NCBI GenBank assembly: GCA_015501595.1
Contig: JADNRX010000758.1
Span: forward strand, 1-23,706
Length of the DNA: 23,706 bases
Source: Hymenopellis radicata
Lineage: Eukaryota; Basidiomycota; Agaricomycetes; Agaricales; Physalacriaceae
Reading direction: 5' to 3'
Shown: piece after piece, positions 20,077 to 23,706 of the stretch
Layout of the letters: the number at the start of each line of letters is the position of its first letter
Numbering within the stretch: position 1 is the stretch's first letter
Notes under the pieces: model-generated
Told to the model about the DNA's origin: nothing
The model's database searches: none
What the model saw: the letters and a program-made list of their open reading frames with translations, nothing else
Translations under genes and position numbers: made by a program

Positions 20077-20305
20077 GGTGAGTCAACATGCAGCAGTTGA
20101 AGTACATTGTTGCACGAGATGCAGGAGGTGGAGGGAGGAGACCCAGTCGATGGAGGAGAAAGTGGGGAGAAGGTGAGGGAGAATTTAGAAAAGTGGGCGA
20201 TTCCTTGAACGGTGGTCATGGTTAAAGGGAAAGTGAAAACTGGTATGCAGGGTCCTCTTCCGCGCGCCGCACCAAACAAACAGTGCCTCGGCCCCAATCC
20301 CAACG
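20077..20305 (-). other. upstream region of the exon-module gene
   Basis: About 230 bp between the ATG at 20076 and the TIR element. It should hold the promoter and 5' UTR. It is CT-rich on the minus strand, as in many fungal promoters; no TATA box is evident. Confidence 0.4.
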
Positions 20306-20553
20306 TACTGTAGCGTTTCAACCGTATATTCTCATATCGGGTCACAGAGCCTCACGAACCGAACCTATACATATTGCATATTGCATCACAGAGCCTCCTG
20401 GCCAGGCACAGGCATCCAAAAGCGGAAATTTCAGGTCCCGCCTGCAGCGGGCCTGTCTAAATAAGGGAATTTAAGGGTCTACGAACCTATTTGCTGTAAG
20501 TTCACAGCATATCGGGTCACAAGCCGCGAACCTATGGTTGAAACGCTACAGTA
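20306..20553. mobile_element. non-autonomous TIR element (MITE) with TA target duplication
   Basis: Ends TACTGTAGCGTTTCAACC and GGTTGAAACGCTACAGTA, an 18-base perfect inverted repeat including flanking TA. Taking TA as the duplicated target, the element is 244 bp (20308-20551). It has no coding capacity. Direct subrepeats inside: ATATCGGGTCACA near 20334 and 20509, and GAACCTAT near 20358, 20483 and 20527. The TA duplication fits a Tc1/mariner-pogo type transposase acting in trans (inference). It lies just upstream of the exon-module gene. Confidence 0.85.
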
Positions 20554-20580
20554 ATTTTAAATTTATATTCAATTCCATTT

Positions 20581-20633
20581 CATTCCAAACCCACGGCATC
20601 GTTGATTCCCAACGATGCCGTGGGTTTGGAATG
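20581..20633. repeat. perfect 23-bp inverted repeat with 7-nt loop
   Basis: Arms 20581-20603 and 20611-20633 are exact reverse complements; the loop is GATTCCC. The arm starts CATTCCAAACCCACGGCATC. It lies 27 bp beyond the TIR element in AT-rich sequence. It could be a small foldback, a precursor-like RNA hairpin, or a relic of another insertion. Confidence 0.9.
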
Positions 20634-21981
20634 TATGGCTATTTGAGCACAGATCTGAGCGGGCGCCACGGGTGTTAGAGTGCTTCGAAATTCATTCACA
20701 GAAAGATCTTGAGTCGTAAGAAACTAAGTTGAGAGCATATTCACCGCAAATGCAACAGAAAATCTGAGTCTGAACGGGAATTGAATATTGAATGCTGGCA
20801 GAAAGTATTGTTGATGCGCGCTAGTGGCGCCCTGGAAACGGCGAAAACGGTTGAGTCGTGATGCCTTGAAATTCAAGTCCGACGGACGACGGGCGGAACA
20901 ATCCTTTGTGGCAACAATCGCGGGCGTTCTTGATGGTAGATGGCAGAACAGGAAAAGAAAAATTCGAGGTAGCTTGGCAGGAAAGCCAAGGTCAAGATAA
21001 GATGAGACTATACGCTGAGTGTATTGTAAAGCTCTTGTGGCGAAACGGCAGGGCGTGCCGGCCTACCCTTTTTGCGTCCGCAAACTGTGCGTTCGAGTAC
21101 GCCGTCCGACATCTCTTTTTAAATCATGCTCAGATTGTTCCAACATACACCTCAAACTCTAGAGGCTTGTGCCTTATCATAACTGCTGTAGACCCTCACC
21201 AGAAACCAACACAATGTCAACCAGTTACTCCCTGACACCCTTCCACATCTTCCGGTCGCTCCAGACGACGCCCATGAGTTCCATGCGGCTCTAATCGTCT
21301 TCTAATCTATTTCTAGACCTGCCAAGAGATTTAACTGCTGAACTTGTCCGCATTCGGATAACGCACCTAAGGTCATCTCCCCGTTTCTCCCTCTGTATTT
21401 CCCCAATTCGTTAGGCTTGTTGGCACAATGAAAGGCACTGAAAATACCTTCAAAACGTGTGTGAAAACTCCGAAAAAATCGGGACGGAAAAGTCAAAAGT
21501 CAAGTCGCGACTTGGGATTTTCGGTCCGAGGTCGGCACGTGCCTATGACGCATATGTGCTTGTCTTCGTACTGCCATGATTGTTTTGCGCTCTTTGACGC
21601 AGGACGCGTCCAGCGGCCTCTCTCCGCTGCCCATCAAATGTGTGGTGCCTTGATATTTTTGCCTCTACTTTCTGCTGCCTCTTCCTCGCTGAAAGCCCCA
21701 CGCAATATGGGCGCCAACTGGAATCTACGCTAAATTCGTATTCAACGCGTTCTTTGGGCAAACTTCCGTGGACAAACGCGCTGGAAACTCAGGAACAGGG
21801 CCTCAGGGATGTAGAGGGTTATGAATCGCGGCTGGGCGCGGTGTTTCGGGTGCGTTCTTTGGGGCTTGGAAATGTTCTGGATTGTGTATTTGGGGATTTC
21901 GGGGCCTTGGCGGCTGAATTGTGACATGAAACAGATTGGAATGTGCGCGTAGGATCGGACGGTCCGTGCGCGGATGGGTGG
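20634..21981. other. long region without a supported gene
   Basis: A 109-codon plus-strand frame at 20906-21235 (KEKFEVAWQESQGQDKMRLY) looks mildly protein-like but lacks an ATG at its start and has no recognised domain. Nothing else here is supported as a gene, repeat or RNA. Confidence 0.35.
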
Positions 21982-21988
21982 TATAAAG
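21982..21988 (+). promoter_or_regulatory. TATA box of a candidate plus-strand promoter
   Basis: TATAAAG follows a GC-rich stretch containing CGGACGGTCCG. It is followed from about 22012 by a pyrimidine-rich tract of roughly 80 nt, the usual look of a fungal transcription start and leader. The first ATG downstream (22108) gives only an 18-codon frame, so the transcript may be non-coding. Confidence 0.45.
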
Positions 21989-22160
21989 AGGGCGGACGTT
22001 CGGTGAGTTGTTATCATTCCTCCATCCGCCACATTTCCTCTCATTCGCTCTTCTTAGACTTTCTACCCTTTACTCTTACCCTCCTTAACTCTACTTGACC
22101 TCTGCCTATGCGTGGTAACATCTGGAAAGGCCTATATGCGTTTAGACGACTTAGGATAAC

Positions 22161-22530
22161 TTAAAGTGCTTAAAGGCTGCAAAAGCCAGAAGGCTATCAA
22201 GTTACTTTTGGAGAAGGTTATCGGAGACACATGCTTCAAGTCACTCCAAGACATCTTAAGTCACTCCCAAAGCTATCAAAAAGCTCTCTAAAGGCTGCAT
22301 AAAAGCATGCGTCTCTGAGAACCTTCTCCGAAGATGACTTCAGTATGACTTCCAGTTACTGACAAAAGCTCTCTAAAGGTGCCACAAAGCAGATGTCTCT
22401 AGGAACCTTGTCCTAAGTATACTTCACAGTTGTCTACATGCACATTGAAAGACAGTAAAAAGCCTTCCAAAGATGCTGTCAAAGCAAGTTAAAAGCATCT
22501 TAAGATACATGTTCATATGAACCTTATCTT
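22161..22530 (+). repeat. degenerate tandem repeat with long-range pairing
   Basis: Units begin with variants of AAAAGCTCTCTAAAGG at 22277 and 22362 (period 85), with weaker units near 22165 and 22454. Each contains an AAAGC-rich block followed by a GTCTCTxxGAACCTT-like block. In addition 22210-22234 and 22305-22329 are imperfect reverse complements, about 21 of 25 positions, and could form a long stem around a 70-nt loop. No coding frame is supported. It lies downstream of the TATA box at 21982. Confidence 0.5.
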
Positions 22531-22700
22531 TGCCCCAAAGAGTAACCCGAAGATCTATTCAAAGCAGTTGATATCAAACAAAATAATATAAAATGTGCAA
22601 ATAAATATATTTCTTAAAATACCTGAAATAGATGATATACAGATATGAAAATACATAAAGAATACTTGTATAATGTACTCAACACATCCTCAACCTTGCC

Positions 22701-23350
22701 TTACTCAACAGTAACCTCATCCTCAGCATCCGCATCCGTATCCTTGACCTCATCCACGCGGGTACCCTTGACCTCCACCTCATCCACATCGGTATCCTCG
22801 ATGTTGTCCATCCTCGTCAGTATCCTCGACATTGTTCATCCTCCACCTCGTCCTCATCATCATCCATGCCTTTATGTCCTCGTCCGTGGTGGGGTCGTCA
22901 TCGTGCTTGGAGAGGGTTGTCATGGTGCTCAGCAGAGTCATCGTCGTGCTCGAAGGAGTTGTCGTCATCCTCGGAGAGCGTCGTCGTCATGGTTGAGAAG
23001 GTCGTCGTCGTCCTCGTGGGATTGTTGTCATGCTTGGGAGAGTTGTCGTGCTTGGGGCAGGTCATCCTCGAGTGTAGCGATTCGTGTATGATGCCGTGGT
23101 CCTCGATGTTCGCGATTCTCGACGTTCGTGGTCCTCGACACTCGTTCTGGTCCTCGACGTGTTTGATCCTCGATGCTCATGTTTGAGCTTGTCCTCGATT
23201 GTGCGCGTCCTCGTCCTCAATAGTGCTCGTCTTCAGCTTTGTCCTCGTCCCGGTCCACATCGTCCTCAGGGGGTGCTCGTCTCCTCGTCCTTGTCTACGG
23301 TGCTGGTCTCGGCCTCGACTTCATCGTTTCATTGCTCGACGGAGAGGCCA
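22701..23350 (-). CDS. acidic, repetitive C-terminal region of a minus-strand protein (partial, uncertain)
   Basis: The clearest part is the last 35 or so codons before the TAA at 22701-22703: NIEDTDVDEVEVKG and DEVKDTDADAEDEVTVE. Upstream the minus strand keeps encoding Asp/Glu/His-rich runs (EHDDDSAEHHDN, NNVEDTDED, HDDDPTTDEDIKA), but these fall in different frames. The DNA is a degenerate minisatellite of TCGAGGA- and CACGACGAC-like units, which makes frame slips easy and chance acidic frames likely. No start, intron or domain could be fixed. Either the acidic tail of a gene extending right, or a non-coding minisatellite. Confidence 0.35.
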
Positions 23351-23645
23351 CTACCGCCGAATGCAAAAGGTCGCTGTCCTTGTCAAGCCTTCAGCGGAGA
23401 ATGAGAAAGGTGAAACGAAAGAAATGTCTGACTACGCACCAGGTAGTCTTGAAGGGTAATGGGCACCACGGACTCCACGTTGAGGTCGCACCGACGTGCA
23501 CCAGACAGCACCGGCGAGCGACGTGCACAAAGCAGCGCCGACCAGGTGACAGCTGTGCGCAGAGCAGCAGCGCCGAAAAGGGAGTCTTGGTGGTCGTGGT
23601 ATGTGAACAAGTCGCACACCTGGGACCGATCGGAATTTAAACCAA

Positions 23646-23680
23646 CCGGCACGTGAGGCATACGTGGCCTCACGTGCCGG
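23646..23680. repeat. perfect 14-bp inverted repeat with 7-nt loop, containing CACGTG in each arm
   Basis: CCGGCACGTGAGGC (23646-23659) and GCCTCACGTGCCGG (23667-23680) are exact reverse complements around ATACGTG. Each arm includes the E-box CACGTG bound by bHLH factors in fungi. It could be a regulatory palindrome or a cruciform; the gene it would serve lies outside the window or is not recognised. Confidence 0.8.
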
Positions 23681-23706
23681 CGGCAAATGGACTTGGAAGA
23701 AATTTT

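Noticed and set aside
21742..22044. 100-codon minus-strand frame near 21742-22044
   Set aside because: Overlaps the TATA box and pyrimidine-rich leader on the other strand and shows no recognisable sequence.
1..23706. tRNA or rRNA genes
   Set aside because: No tRNA A/B box arrangement or rRNA core sequence was noticed; the tRNA-like 3' end at 17498-17515 is explained as the complement of a primer-binding site.

Overview
The window looks like nuclear DNA of a filamentous fungus, most likely a basidiomycete of the Agaricomycetes. Protein-coding stretches are cut by many 44-74 nt introns with GTRNGN donors and YAG acceptors, base composition is close to 50% GC, and the one clearly recognisable protein is a fungal DUF726/TMCO4-Mil1 family member. 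The organism call is inference from gene structure.

Layout. (1) 166-3544, plus strand: a multi-intron, fast-evolving gene whose N-terminus resembles fungal F-box-like proteins. Its reading frame carries in-frame TGA codons and frame slips, so it is decayed or poorly sequenced. (2) 3986-7150, minus strand: the DUF726 (TMCO4/Mil1-like) membrane protein with a GFSLG nucleophile elbow. It is essentially intact in the middle, with frame slips near both ends. (3) 7377-20076, minus strand: one gene of about 16 short exons. Its 5' half is an array of duplicated exon+intron modules of about 178 bp, each carrying a 16-nt GC palindrome. It is split in two by (4), a 9,905-bp LTR element at 8013-17917 with 401-bp LTRs that I read as identical, TG...CA ends and a 5-bp target duplication CTGAG. 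The element has no gag or pol, so it is a LARD-type non-coding LTR retrotransposon, oriented on the minus strand. (5) 20306-20553: a small TA-flanked terminal-inverted-repeat element, followed by a perfect 23-bp hairpin at 20581-20633. (6) 20634-22600: mostly non-coding, with a TATA box at 21982 and a folded tandem-repeat tract downstream. (7) 22701-23350: an acidic minisatellite tract, probably the C-terminal end of a minus-strand gene. (8) A perfect 14-bp hairpin at 23646-23680.

The most unusual item is inside the LTR element. Its 9.1-kb interior contains about 28 copies of a 22-26 nt hairpin in ten clusters. Each has a near-constant inner stem GAGCT/AGCTC, a constant 3' dinucleotide bulge NA, and an outer stem whose sequence differs from copy to copy while staying paired (CAAGA/TCTTG, GCACGA/TCGTGC, AGGA/TCCT, CGAGA/TCTCG, AAAGA/TCTTT, CATGA/TCATG). 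This compensatory pattern suggests a structure maintained in the element's RNA or as a DNA cruciform. The element entered precisely at a 3' splice site of the host gene, so both target-duplication copies carry the acceptor CTCAG.

Several coding regions show single-base frame slips, most explicable as one missing base in or near a short homopolymer. Consensus error in a long-read assembly and true pseudogenisation cannot be separated from this sequence alone.
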